Shown here in pieces: positions 13,730 through 21,276 of a stretch of DNA of 24,704 nucleotides. Position 1 is the first letter of the stretch. Every line of letters begins with the position of its first letter. The notes beneath the pieces are model-generated. The model was not told the origin of the DNA, ran no database searches, and saw only the letters and a program-made list of their open reading frames with translations. A program made the position numbers and the translations under genes. This DNA comes from Lachnospiraceae bacterium (GTDB taxonomy: Bacteria > Bacillota > Clostridia > Lachnospirales > Lachnospiraceae), in contig CAAEEI010000044.1 in NCBI GenBank assembly GCA_900754855.1, forward strand, positions 1 through 24,704, in the 5' to 3' direction.

Positions 13730-13799
13730 TTTCCCATGAATCTTATTCATTTCCCATGAATAAAGGATATTTTTCTTTTGGAAAACCCCATGTTATAAT
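13730..13799 (+). promoter_or_regulatory. LysR-type boxes and promoter of the MFS-CoA-transferase operon
   Basis: TTTCCCATGAAT occurs at 13730-13741 and again at 13750-13761, exactly 20 bp apart (two helical turns). The inverted repeat ATTCAT-N5-ATGAAT (13745-13761) contains a T-N11-A LysR box. The -10 TATAAT lies at 13794-13799, with only a poor -35 (TTTTCT) at 17 bp, which fits an activator-dependent promoter. Confidence 0.6.
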
Positions 13800-13871
13800 T
13801 AAGCCATCAAATCGCAATGGCCAAAGCGAACGAGACAACAACTGAACAAAGAAGAGAAAGGACGAAAGATT

Positions 13872-15062
13872 ATGGAAAATCAAACAACAAAAACTTCTTC
13901 CAGAGCAGGGATTATCGAGTTCGTCATGTTTTTTACCTATGCGTTCTTTGCGGTAAACTGGATTGCAGGAAGTACGCTGACTCCACAGATTATGGAACAT
14001 TTTCATCTGAAAACTTTTGCTTCGGCAACCTTTATTTCCAATGCCATCACCGTCGCAAAGATTATCGGTAACTTTATGGCCGCAGGTATTCTGGCAAAAT
14101 TATTTCCGAAAAAAGCCATTGGACTGGGTTCCGGGCTGATCGTTTTGGGAAGTGTGATCGCTATTTTTGCTCCGCAGTACTGGCTGTTTATTTTAGGACG
14201 TTTTATCATGGGCTTTGGCGGCGCATTGTATGTCGTTTATTTCAGTCCGGTGGTGATTCACTATTTCTCCCCGCAGAAAAGACCGGCAGTCAATGCTTTA
14301 AACGGCGTAGCGTATAACTTCGGTGGCGTGATCGCCATGCTCGTTGTGGGACCGGTTATTGCATGGCTCAAAACGTGGCAGTACAGCATGGCATTCTTTG
14401 CGGTAATCAGTGCGGTGCTCTGGCTGGTATGGCCGTTCATCGGACAGGATTTTGCTATAAATAAAAATGCGGGAACAGAACAGGCCCCTTATACAATCGG
14501 ACAGGCGTTAAAAGAAAAAATCAACTGGCTTTTGCCGTTTACTTATTCCGGCTTGCTGACTTTCTATCTGGTTATGCTGAATATTTTCCCAATCTCCGGG
14601 ACGACAGCCATCAGCAGCAAAGCGCTTAGTACGCTGGTTGCCATCGGAGGAATCCTTGGCTCCCTGATGGCCATCGCTTTGGCAAAAGTGTATGGAAAAA
14701 GGCTGCCGATCATCCGAATCTGCGGTGTGGGCATGACCGGATTTGGTATCCTGATGTTTAATACCAGCAATGGCGTACTGGCATCGGTTTCCGCTTTGCT
14801 GATCGGCGTCTTTATGTTCCTTCCGGTAAGTTCTCTTATGATGATTCCACAGGAATTAGAAGGAATGACCCCGGCGAAACTGACCACGATCATGGGACTT
14901 TTCTGGGCTTTATCTTATATTATTGAGACCATCGTATACTTCATCATCGGATTTGTTATTGATAAAGCAGGATATGGCATGGGACTGAATCTGGCGCTGA
15001 TCATGAGCGTAACCGTATTCCTTGGTTCCTTCCTTCTGCCGGAAACAGGAAAAGATAAATAG
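13872..15062 (+). CDS. MFS transporter, probably for an organic acid
   Basis: A 396-aa integral membrane protein with about 12 hydrophobic segments and a short polar loop near the middle (residues 195-215), the major facilitator pattern. LGRFIMGFGGALYVVYFSPVV and GVAYNFGGVIAMLVVGPVI are conserved-looking helices of the first half. GGILGSLMAIALAKVYGKRLP matches the half-repeat loop. AAAGGA precedes the ATG. It lies 60 bp upstream of a CoA-transferase with no terminator between, so they form an operon that imports a carboxylate for CoA activation. The substrate is inferred from the partner gene only. Confidence 0.8.
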   Translation: MENQTTKTSSRAGIIEFVMFFTYAFFAVNWIAGSTLTPQIMEHFHLKTFASATFISNAITVAKIIGNFMAAGILAKLFPKKAIGLGSGLIVLGSVIAIFAPQYWLFILGRFIMGFGGALYVVYFSPVVIHYFSPQKRPAVNALNGVAYNFGGVIAMLVVGPVIAWLKTWQYSMAFFAVISAVLWLVWPFIGQDFAINKNAGTEQAPYTIGQALKEKINWLLPFTYSGLLTFYLVMLNIFPISGTTAISSKALSTLVAIGGILGSLMAIALAKVYGKRLPIIRICGVGMTGFGILMFNTSNGVLASVSALLIGVFMFLPVSSLMMIPQELEGMTPAKLTTIMGLFWALSYIIETIVYFIIGFVIDKAGYGMGLNLALIMSVTVFLGSFLLPETGKDK

Positions 15063-15122
15063 AGAAAAAAAATCGAAAGATGGAAAGGAGAATCGGGAAG
15101 CTCCGGCAGGAGGACTGTCTCG

Positions 15123-16469
15123 GTGATAAATCAAATGAAAACCTTTAAAGAAATGTATGAAGAAAAAAGAATGAGCGCAGAGCAGGCGCTGGAATTAATT
15201 CAGGATGGCGACTATATGTTTTCGGCGCAGGCAGCAGGGGAACCAGCGGCAATCTTATCCTGTCTGCAGCATTTGAAAAAAACAGGAGTAAAAAATACGA
15301 CGTTAAATACTTGTCTGCCTCTCCAGTATTATGAGGCATTTAAAGATCCGGAAATGCAGGGCGTTATGTCCCATAACGGCTGGTTTTTCAGCGCAGGCCT
15401 GCGGGATGCCCACAAGAAAAAATTCGTCAGCGCTATTCCGCAGAGTTCTACTTCTATTCTCAGAAAAGTTCTTGACCGTATTGCTGCGGAAAATCGTCGG
15501 CCGGTAGTGCTGGCTACAGTTTCTCCGATGGATGATCATGGCTATATGTCCCTGTCCGTCAGCGCAATTTATGAAAGAGATTTGATTAACCGGGGAGCGC
15601 TGACCATCGTGGAAGTCAATCCGAATTTTCCAAGAACCTTTGGAGACACACAGGTACATGTATCCGAAGTTGCCGCGCTGGTTGAATCAGATCGTCCGAT
15701 TCCGGTGAGCAATCTTGCGCCTTATACGGAAGTAGACGCTACCATTGGAAAATATATCGCTTCTTTAGTGGAAGATGGTTCTACCATCCAGCTTGGAATC
15801 GGAAATATTCCTAATGCAGTTGCCGCAGAACTGAAAACCAAAAAACATCTGGGGATTCATACAGAAATGTTTACAGAAACCATGGTGGATCTGATTGAAT
15901 GCGGCGCCGTAGATAACTCCTGTAAAGGATTATATGATGGCTACTCGGTATGTTCCTTTACCATGGGAAGCCAGCGGCTCTACGATTATATTGATAATAA
16001 TCCATCTGTTTTATTTAAGTCCTGCACGTTTACCAATGATCCGTATACAATCGGAAAAAATAATAAATTCGTGTCTGTCAATGCGTCGCTGGAAATCGAT
16101 CTGACCGGACAGTGCGCGTCGGAAACGGTAGGTTATCATCAGTGGTCCGGAACTGGTGGACAGTCGGAAACCGTTCAGGGCTCCCAGATGTCCAAAGGAG
16201 GAAAATCCATCATTGCCATGCACTCTACTTATACAACCAAAGACGAGAATGGAAAAGAAGTCCTTCATTCCAAAATCGTACCTTTCCTTCATGAAGGCGC
16301 TGCCGTGACCACATCAAGAAATGATACAGATTATGTTGTGACGGAATACGGCATTGCATGGCTGCGTGGAAAAAATGTGGCGGAGCGGGCAGAAGCGCTG
16401 ATTACCATTGCCCATCCTGATTTCCGTGATGCGCTGCGGGCAAAAGCAGAAGAATATGAAATCTGGTAA
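15123..16469 (+). CDS. Acetyl-CoA hydrolase/4-hydroxybutyrate CoA-transferase family protein
   Basis: A 448-aa cytoplasmic CoA-transferase that moves CoA between a donor such as acetyl- or butyryl-CoA and a carboxylate. LATVSPMDDHGYMSLS, LGIGNIPNAVAAEL (oxyanion/CoA region, residues 225-231) and LGIHTEMF (Glu248, the predicted catalytic glutamate) are diagnostic. VTEYGIAWLRGKNVAERA and IAHPDFRDAL form the family C-terminus. The start is GTG at 15123: AGGAGG is 9 nt upstream, whereas the next in-frame ATG (15135) would be 21 nt away. It is in an operon with the MFS carrier. The substrate may be 4-hydroxybutyrate or another short acid; the sequence alone cannot decide. Confidence 0.88.
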   Translation: MINQMKTFKEMYEEKRMSAEQALELIQDGDYMFSAQAAGEPAAILSCLQHLKKTGVKNTTLNTCLPLQYYEAFKDPEMQGVMSHNGWFFSAGLRDAHKKKFVSAIPQSSTSILRKVLDRIAAENRRPVVLATVSPMDDHGYMSLSVSAIYERDLINRGALTIVEVNPNFPRTFGDTQVHVSEVAALVESDRPIPVSNLAPYTEVDATIGKYIASLVEDGSTIQLGIGNIPNAVAAELKTKKHLGIHTEMFTETMVDLIECGAVDNSCKGLYDGYSVCSFTMGSQRLYDYIDNNPSVLFKSCTFTNDPYTIGKNNKFVSVNASLEIDLTGQCASETVGYHQWSGTGGQSETVQGSQMSKGGKSIIAMHSTYTTKDENGKEVLHSKIVPFLHEGAAVTTSRNDTDYVVTEYGIAWLRGKNVAERAEALITIAHPDFRDALRAKAEEYEIW

Positions 16470-16540
16470 ACATTAATTACTGGGAAAACCCCTTAAAAAT
16501 CCTTTTTATATATAGAAGAACAAAAATGGCTTTCTGCCGA

Positions 16541-16597
16541 AAAAATGAACGGTCGTCTTGATTTTTTATCAGGAGGCGGTTCATTTTTTTATTTTTT
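16541..16597 (+). terminator. Intrinsic terminator after the CoA-transferase operon
   Basis: AAAAATGAAC (16541-16550) pairs with GTTCATTTTT (16579-16588), with partial pairing inside, followed by a T-rich tract. A-rich on the left, it could act in both directions. Confidence 0.75.
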
Positions 16598-16633
16598 CCT
16601 TAGGGCTGCTTTTTTCTTTCTCTGCCCCAACGC

Positions 16634-16727
16634 TTGCTTTCTTCATAAAAAAGGTTAAAATATGTTTCAGGCGCAGTTGTCGTCCGCAGCTGTCAAAGAC
16701 GCAGGAATCTGGTCGCAGAGATTCCTG
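16634..16727 (+). promoter_or_regulatory. Promoter and structured leader of the CobW-type gene
   Basis: TTGCTT (16634-16639), a 16-bp spacer and TAAAAT (16656-16661) give a plausible promoter. The roughly 120-nt leader has a perfect 9-bp hairpin, CAGGAATCT (16702-16710) with AGATTCCTG (16719-16727), flanked by GCAGC and GCTG segments that could close it. No B12 box or other riboswitch signature was recognised. There is no credible gene in 16470-16787. Confidence 0.45.
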
Positions 16728-16787
16728 GCTGTATGCTGACGTATTATGTTGATCACCCTTTGGGGTCTGATAGAAAGGAAAGGAAAA

Positions 16788-17903
16788 ATGACAAAAATAG
16801 ATATTATTTCCGGTTTTTTAGGAGCAGGAAAAACCACATTGATTAAAAAACTGATTGAGGAAGCACTGCAGGGACAGAAGGTAGTCCTTATTGAAAATGA
16901 GTTCGGAGAAATTGGTATTGATGGAGGATTTTTAAAAGAAGCAGGGATTCAGATCAATGAGATGAACTCGGGCTGTATCTGCTGTTCTCTGGTAGGCGAT
17001 TTTCATGCGGCCCTGAAAGATGTGCTGGCACAGTATGCGCCAGATCGTGTCATCATTGAGCCGTCCGGCGTGGGTAAACTGTCTGATGTGATGAAGGCGG
17101 TCAGCGCCGTGGTTGACGGAGAGCAGGTGGTGCTCAACAGCCACATCACCGTTGCCGATGCAAAACGGGCAAAAATGTATCTGAAGAATTTCGGTGAATT
17201 TTATAAAAATCAGGTAGAATTTGCCAGCGCAATTATTCTCAGCCGCACCCAGGAGGTGAAGGAGGATAAGCTGGAAAAAGCCGTGGAACTGATTCGCGGA
17301 CTGAATGAAAAATCGCCAATCGTTACCACACCATGGGAAGAATTAAGCGGTCAGCAGATTCTGACGGTGATGGAAGGAAAAAATGATTTTGCTGAGGAAC
17401 TTCTGGCAGCCGCGGAAGTCTGTCCGGAGTGCGGTCATCATCATGAACATGGGGAGCACTGTGACCATGACCACCATGCGCATCATCATGACCATGAAGG
17501 CCATTGCGATCATGACCATCATGCGCACCATCATGACCATGAAGACCATTGCGATCATGATCATCATGCGCACCATCATGACCATGAAGGTCACTGTGAC
17601 CACGACCACCACCATCATCATGCCGATGAAGTATTTACCAGTTGGGGCAAGGAAACGCCGAAGAAATATACCAAAGAGGCAGTCTGTGCTATTCTGGAAA
17701 AACTGGCCGATGAAGAGTCGGGAGAATACGGCATGATTTTACGGGCAAAAGGCATTGTGCCGGATGAAAATGGAAAATGGCTGCATTTTGATCTGGTTCC
17801 GGGAGAAAAAGAAGTCCGTTACGGAGCGCCGGAATATACGGGAAGAATCTGCGTTATTGGTTCGGCTTTAAAAGAAGATAAACTGGAAGAACTTTTCGGG
17901 TGA
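16788..17903 (+). CDS. CobW/COG0523 (G3E) GTPase with His-rich metal-binding insert
   Basis: A GTP-dependent metallochaperone-type protein of 371 aa. Walker A is GFLGAGKTT (9-17), the metal-binding CxCC motif is Cys63-Ile-Cys65-Cys66 in NSGCICCSL, and Glu91-Pro-Ser-Gly is the switch/Walker B region. LSRTQ near 151 stands where the G4 motif occurs. Residues 212-280 form a low-complexity His/Cys/Asp segment of 15-residue repeats. It is followed by a CobW C-terminal domain (FTSWG, WLHFDLVPGE, RICVIGS). The start was chosen at MTKIDII, with AAAGGA just upstream; the frame is open further but unsupported. It is followed 66 bp later by a second GTPase-like gene. It probably delivers or buffers zinc, cobalt or nickel; which metal is not known. 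Confidence 0.9.
   Translation: MTKIDIISGFLGAGKTTLIKKLIEEALQGQKVVLIENEFGEIGIDGGFLKEAGIQINEMNSGCICCSLVGDFHAALKDVLAQYAPDRVIIEPSGVGKLSDVMKAVSAVVDGEQVVLNSHITVADAKRAKMYLKNFGEFYKNQVEFASAIILSRTQEVKEDKLEKAVELIRGLNEKSPIVTTPWEELSGQQILTVMEGKNDFAEELLAAAEVCPECGHHHEHGEHCDHDHHAHHHDHEGHCDHDHHAHHHDHEDHCDHDHHAHHHDHEGHCDHDHHHHHADEVFTSWGKETPKKYTKEAVCAILEKLADEESGEYGMILRAKGIVPDENGKWLHFDLVPGEKEVRYGAPEYTGRICVIGSALKEDKLEELFG
17457..17624 (+). repeat. 45-bp in-frame tandem repeat coding for His-rich units
   Basis: Three full 15-residue units (HCDHDHHAHHHDHEG or ending in ED) and a partial fourth lie within the CobW-type gene, at residues 224-279. The DNA copies differ at few positions, which points to recent expansion. 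Copy number may vary between strains. Confidence 0.85.
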
Positions 17904-17969
17904 TAAAGGGTACAGGACATCCTCCTGTCCATCGGACGGGAGAGAGAAATGTGCCGCAGGAGGAAGAAG

Positions 17970-18941
17970 ATGCTGGGAAAGAAAAAAATGGAAATTCCGG
18001 TGTATCTGTTTATGGGTTTTCTGGAAAGTGGAAAAACCACATTTATTCAGGATACGCTGGAGGAAGATTATTTTAACGATGGACAGAGAACTTTGTTGTT
18101 TGCCTGTGAAGAAGGGATGGAAGAATACGACGAAGACCTGCTGAAGCGGACGAATACGACCATTGTTTATGTGGAGGAGGAAGAAGATTTTCATCGCGAT
18201 TTCCTCACCAGTAAAGTGCTGCAGTATTATCCGGACAGGGTCATTATTGAATACAATGGGATGTGGTCGGTAGAACGGATGCTGACGGAAATGGATGATA
18301 CCCCGTTGATGGTTTTTCAGACGATCGTTACAGCCAATGGAGAGACTTTTGACTTATACATGAACAATATGCGTTCCCTGGCTGTAGAAATGTTTAAGAT
18401 TGCGGAGATGGTGATTTTAAACCGTTGTACCCCGGAGACCCCAAGAGCAACGTATCGAAGAAGCATTAAGGCGGTAAACCGGCGGGTGCAGGTGTTGTTC
18501 GAATCTGCAGAGGATGAAGATATGGACGAGGAGGACGAGACTCTGCCTTTTGACATCGAGGGGGATGAAATTCATCTGGAGGATGAGGACTATGGTATCT
18601 GGTTTATTGATGCCATGGAGCGCCCGGAGGTTTATGATGGCAAGATCATGGTCATGAAAACAAGGGTGTTTAAATCCATTCGTTTTCCAAAAGGCTGTTT
18701 CGTGCCGGGGCGTCATGCCATGACCTGCTGTGCCGACGATATTCAATTTATCGGATATTTGTGCCATACCAATCATGCCAAATCTTCCACGATCAAATCG
18801 CTGAAAAATAAAATGTGGGTTACGCTGACGGCAGAAGTAAAGGTAGAATATAATAAGGAATACGGAGAAACCGGACCGGTGCTCTATGCCAGAAGAATCG
18901 AAGCGGCAGAACCGCCGGAAGAAGAGCTGGTTTACTTCTAA
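17970..18941 (+). CDS. G3E GTPase-like protein fused to a YcgQ/TIGR03943-like C-terminal domain
   Basis: A 323-aa protein. The N-terminus has a P-loop, GFLESGKTT (16-24), and DRVIIEYNG in the place of the CobW DRVIIEPSG segment, but the CxCC metal motif is absent. The middle is acidic (DEDMDEEDE). The C-terminal 90 or so residues (FPKGCFVPGRHAMTCCADDIQFIGYLC, then VTLTAEVKVEYN) resemble the small OB-like domain at the end of YcgQ/TIGR03943 proteins. Those proteins work with a predicted permease and CobW in metal handling. The start is the ATG 6 nt after AGGAGG; an ATG 21 nt earlier overlaps that site. It is co-transcribed with the upstream GTPase. No permease partner is seen nearby. The domain assignment at the C-terminus is from motif memory. 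Confidence 0.75.
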   Translation: MLGKKKMEIPVYLFMGFLESGKTTFIQDTLEEDYFNDGQRTLLFACEEGMEEYDEDLLKRTNTTIVYVEEEEDFHRDFLTSKVLQYYPDRVIIEYNGMWSVERMLTEMDDTPLMVFQTIVTANGETFDLYMNNMRSLAVEMFKIAEMVILNRCTPETPRATYRRSIKAVNRRVQVLFESAEDEDMDEEDETLPFDIEGDEIHLEDEDYGIWFIDAMERPEVYDGKIMVMKTRVFKSIRFPKGCFVPGRHAMTCCADDIQFIGYLCHTNHAKSSTIKSLKNKMWVTLTAEVKVEYNKEYGETGPVLYARRIEAAEPPEEELVYF

Positions 18942-18962
18942 AGTATCGAAAAATTGAGCGGG

Positions 18963-19021
18963 AAAAAGGCTGTCTGATGAAAGGGTTTATGCGGACATAA
19001 ATCCAGTCAGACAGCCTTTTT
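18963..19021. terminator. Bidirectional intrinsic terminator
   Basis: AAAAAGGCTGTCTGA pairs perfectly over 15 bp with TCAGACAGCCTTTTT. An inner hairpin (GGGTTTATG with CATAAATCC) extends the stem. T tracts on both strands let it end the GTPase operon and the convergent symporter gene. Confidence 0.9.
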
Positions 19022-19052
19022 CGCTTCTGTCTTATTTTATTGATGCGTATCG

Positions 19053-20450
19053 TTACGATTTTTTGTTATATTTCTCAAAATAATCTCTGGTCAGTTTCAG
19101 CACAGTACCTGACAGCAGGAATACGGCAATTAAGTTAGGGATGACCATCATTCCGTTGAAGGTGTCGGCGATGCTCCACAGTAATCCAAGATCCATGGTT
19201 GCGCCGAGAATCGAAACCAGCGAATACACGATCATAAACGGGCGGATCATTTTTGTACCCCAGAGAAATTCTGCGCAGCGGGAGCCGTAAAGTCCCCAGC
19301 CGATGGTGGTGGAGAAAGCAAAACAGCAAAGAGCCACGGCGGTAAAAATGGATACCCAGTTACCATAGGTGGAGGTAAAACCGAGAATCGTCAGTTCAGC
19401 GCCGGCAGACACTCCGTAGGTAAATTCAATCTGACTGCATAAAATAATCAGAGCCGTTAAGGTACAGATGATGATGGTATCGGTAAATACTTCGAAGATG
19501 CCGAAAAGTCCCTGCTGAACAGGATGGTTCGTATCGGCGGTGGCATGCGCGATGGAACCGGTACCCAGACCGGCCTCGTTGGAGAAAATCCCTCTGGAAA
19601 CGCCGCGCTTCATACTGATGAACATGGAGCCTACGATTCCGCCGGTTACTGCGGAAGGATGAAAAGCACCTTCAACAATAGAAGAAAATACGGCAGGAAC
19701 ATGTTCGATATTCAGAAAGACTACGCCGAGACCGAGCAGTATATATAAAAGAGCCATGAACGGAACCAGTTTTTCGGTAACATGCCCGATTCGTTTTACC
19801 CCGCCAAGGAGAATTGCGCCGATGACGAAGGCGAGAACTACGCCGATGGCGAGATTTAATGTCGGCAGCCCGTCGGCAGAAATCAGGTTGTAGTTCAGGA
19901 GAGCGGAATCAATGGCGGTGACGATGGTGTTGGCCTGCGTGGCATTTCCGGTACCGAAGACGGTGAGAATGCCCAGAATAGAATAGAGAGCGGCAAGCCA
20001 GTGCCATTTGGACCCCAGACCATTTTTAATGTAATACATCGGTCCGCCGACCCAGTCGCCGTGGCTGTTTTTTTCCCGGTAGTGAACGGCCAGCGTTACT
20101 TCGGCGAATTTGGTGCACATGCCCAGCAGGGCGGATACCCACATCCAGAAGACGGCGCCTGGTCCGCCGATGGCAATTGCCCCGGCAACTCCGGCAATAT
20201 TTCCTGTGCCGACAGTGCCGGCAAGCGCAGTGCAGACTGCCTGGAACGGGGTGAGGGAGCCTTCGGCCGCTTCGGATTTGTGAAAGATTTTTCCTACGGT
20301 GTTCCGCATGGTAAAAATGAATTTACGAATCTGGATAAAGCCGGTGCGTACACTGAGATAAAGACCTACGCCAAGGATGCAGACCATGGCGGGTAGTCCC
20401 CAGATAAAACCGTTGAGGACTGCATTGATTTGTTCGATGATTGCTAGCAT
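19053..20450 (-). CDS. Sodium:alanine/glycine symporter, AGCS family
   Basis: A 465-aa membrane protein importing small neutral amino acids with sodium. The family signature ALAGTVGTGNIAGVAGAIAIGG-type segment is present around residues 75-97, with GGPGAVFWMW next. Further landmarks are GGPMYYIKNGLG, a run of about 10 hydrophobic segments, and RGVSRGIFSNEAGLGTGSIAHA. AGAGGT lies 8 nt before the ATG. It is monocistronic, converges on the GTPase operon, and is divergent from the TPP-riboswitch operon. Typical family length. The substrate (alanine, glycine or serine) is not distinguishable. Confidence 0.92.
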   Translation of the reverse strand: MLAIIEQINAVLNGFIWGLPAMVCILGVGLYLSVRTGFIQIRKFIFTMRNTVGKIFHKSEAAEGSLTPFQAVCTALAGTVGTGNIAGVAGAIAIGGPGAVFWMWVSALLGMCTKFAEVTLAVHYREKNSHGDWVGGPMYYIKNGLGSKWHWLAALYSILGILTVFGTGNATQANTIVTAIDSALLNYNLISADGLPTLNLAIGVVLAFVIGAILLGGVKRIGHVTEKLVPFMALLYILLGLGVVFLNIEHVPAVFSSIVEGAFHPSAVTGGIVGSMFISMKRGVSRGIFSNEAGLGTGSIAHATADTNHPVQQGLFGIFEVFTDTIIICTLTALIILCSQIEFTYGVSAGAELTILGFTSTYGNWVSIFTAVALCCFAFSTTIGWGLYGSRCAEFLWGTKMIRPFMIVYSLVSILGATMDLGLLWSIADTFNGMMVIPNLIAVFLLSGTVLKLTRDYFEKYNKKS

Positions 20451-20501
20451 AAATTACCTCTTTGTTCTTTATTTTTCTTCGGAGAAGAAATGAAAAAAAT
20501 G

Positions 20502-20523
20502 TGTAAAGTTATTTTACATTTTA
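20502..20523 (-). promoter_or_regulatory. Symporter promoter region with inverted repeat
   Basis: TGTAAA-N5-TTTACA (20502-20518) is a perfect inverted repeat that touches a -10-like TAAAAT (minus strand, 20518-20523). It is a candidate operator for an unidentified regulator. No clear -35 was found. Confidence 0.4.
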
Positions 20524-20578
20524 TCACAGAATGAGAGAAAAAGGAAAGAGAACAGGATGAATTTGCATAAATTGCCCC

Positions 20579-20607
20579 TTGTTTTTTCACAAAAGGTGTA
20601 TTATACT
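20579..20607 (+). promoter_or_regulatory. Promoter of the thiamine-precursor transport operon
   Basis: TTGTTT (20579-20584), 17 bp, then TATACT (20602-20607), about 30 nt upstream of the TPP aptamer. Confidence 0.6.
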
Positions 20608-20636
20608 GTGAGCAGTTCCAAAAAAATAAGATTAAA

Positions 20637-20719
20637 TCGGGGGAGCTTGTAAGAATGAGCTGAGAGTGAGGTAAACCTCAGACCCTTTTAACCTGTTGGA
20701 TAATGCCAGTGCAGGAAGT
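20637..20719 (+). promoter_or_regulatory. TPP riboswitch (THI element)
   Basis: The conserved blocks GGGGGAGC, GAGCTGAGAGTGAGG, CTCAGACCC, AACCTG, GGATAATGCCAGTGCAGGAAG occur in the right order and spacing for a thiamine pyrophosphate aptamer. An intrinsic terminator begins 16 nt after it. TPP should therefore cause premature termination and lower expression of the transport genes. Confidence 0.95.
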
Positions 20720-20734
20720 ATTTATGAAGTTTTG

Positions 20735-20761
20735 CGTTCGCATTATTGCGGACGTTTTTTT
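20735..20761 (+). terminator. Riboswitch expression-platform terminator
   Basis: CGTTCGCA (20735-20742), loop TTAT, TGCGGACG (20747-20754), then seven T residues. The position right after the aptamer fits TPP-dependent termination. Confidence 0.8.
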
Positions 20762-20979
20762 GTTTGATGAGAAATTACGTTATGTCCTGTCAAATAAAAA
20801 CCCTTCCAGGGATGCACACTCGTGCGCGAAGGAGGTATCGCTGATGCGGCTGCGCTCGGCGCGGGAGTTCCGCAGAGAGAGCTCCGCGGCAAAGAACGGC
20901 AAAGCGGACGTTTGCTTCTGGCAACGGTTCAGGGAAAAAGCTGCCGGCAGGTTATTCATTGATGAAGGAGGAAGAAAAA
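20762..20979 (+). other. Unexplained GC-rich leader between riboswitch and first gene
   Basis: About 218 nt separate the riboswitch terminator from the thiamine-binding gene, far more than needed. From about 20805 the sequence becomes GC-rich and rich in short inverted repeats. GCGGACGTTT at 20904-20913 repeats the terminator stem sequence at 20748-20757. A small frame starting ATG 20843 after AAGGAGG runs into the next gene. It shows no family resemblance, and I do not call it as a gene. Confidence 0.35.
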
Positions 20980-21276
20980 ATGAACGCAAGTGTTGCTATT
21001 CAGGTTCTGCCATCTGTGCAGGAGGAAGAAGAAATTATTCGTATTGTGGATGAGGTCATCGATTATATTAAATCAACCGGTCTGCATTATTATGTGGGTC
21101 CCTGCGAAACGGCCATCGAGGGAGATTATGATGAACTGATGGAAGTGGTGAAAAACTGTCAGCTGGTGGCAGCCAAAGCCGGATGCCAGAGCATGAATAC
21201 CTATGTGAAAATTTCATTTAAAGCAGAAGGAGATGTGCTGACGATTGATAAAAAAGTTACCAAACATCACCAGTAA
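20980..21276 (+). CDS. Thiamine-binding protein (YkoF/MTH1187-like, PF01910-type)
   Basis: A 98-aa cytoplasmic protein with a small ferredoxin-like fold. Its ASVAIQVLP start, VDEVIDYIKSTGLHYYVGPCETAIEG, DELMEVVKNC and TYVKISFK segments match the thiamine-binding YkoF/MTH1187 family. These proteins bind thiamine or its pyrimidine part and are encoded with ThiXYZ transporters. The ATG is 7 nt after AGGAGG; two earlier in-frame ATGs (20959, 20962) lie before or in the RBS and were rejected. It is the first gene of the TPP-riboswitch operon and overlaps the permease gene by 32 bp. Confidence 0.88.
   Translation: MNASVAIQVLPSVQEEEEIIRIVDEVIDYIKSTGLHYYVGPCETAIEGDYDELMEVVKNCQLVAAKAGCQSMNTYVKISFKAEGDVLTIDKKVTKHHQ

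Noticed and set aside
16558..16752. Small open frame of 64 aa before the CobW-type gene
   Set aside because: It begins within a terminator hairpin, reads hydrophobic low-complexity sequence and overlaps the structured leader.
16634..16787. Cobalamin riboswitch upstream of the CobW-type gene
   Set aside because: No B12-box sequence or long aptamer is present; the leader is only about 120 nt.
17343..17621. Met/Val-rich minus-strand open frame
   Set aside because: It is the antisense reading of the His-rich tandem repeat; its odd composition comes from the repeat alone.
17457..17624. Regular 45-bp repeats resembling a CRISPR array
   Set aside because: The repeats are contiguous with no spacers and lie in frame inside a GTPase gene.
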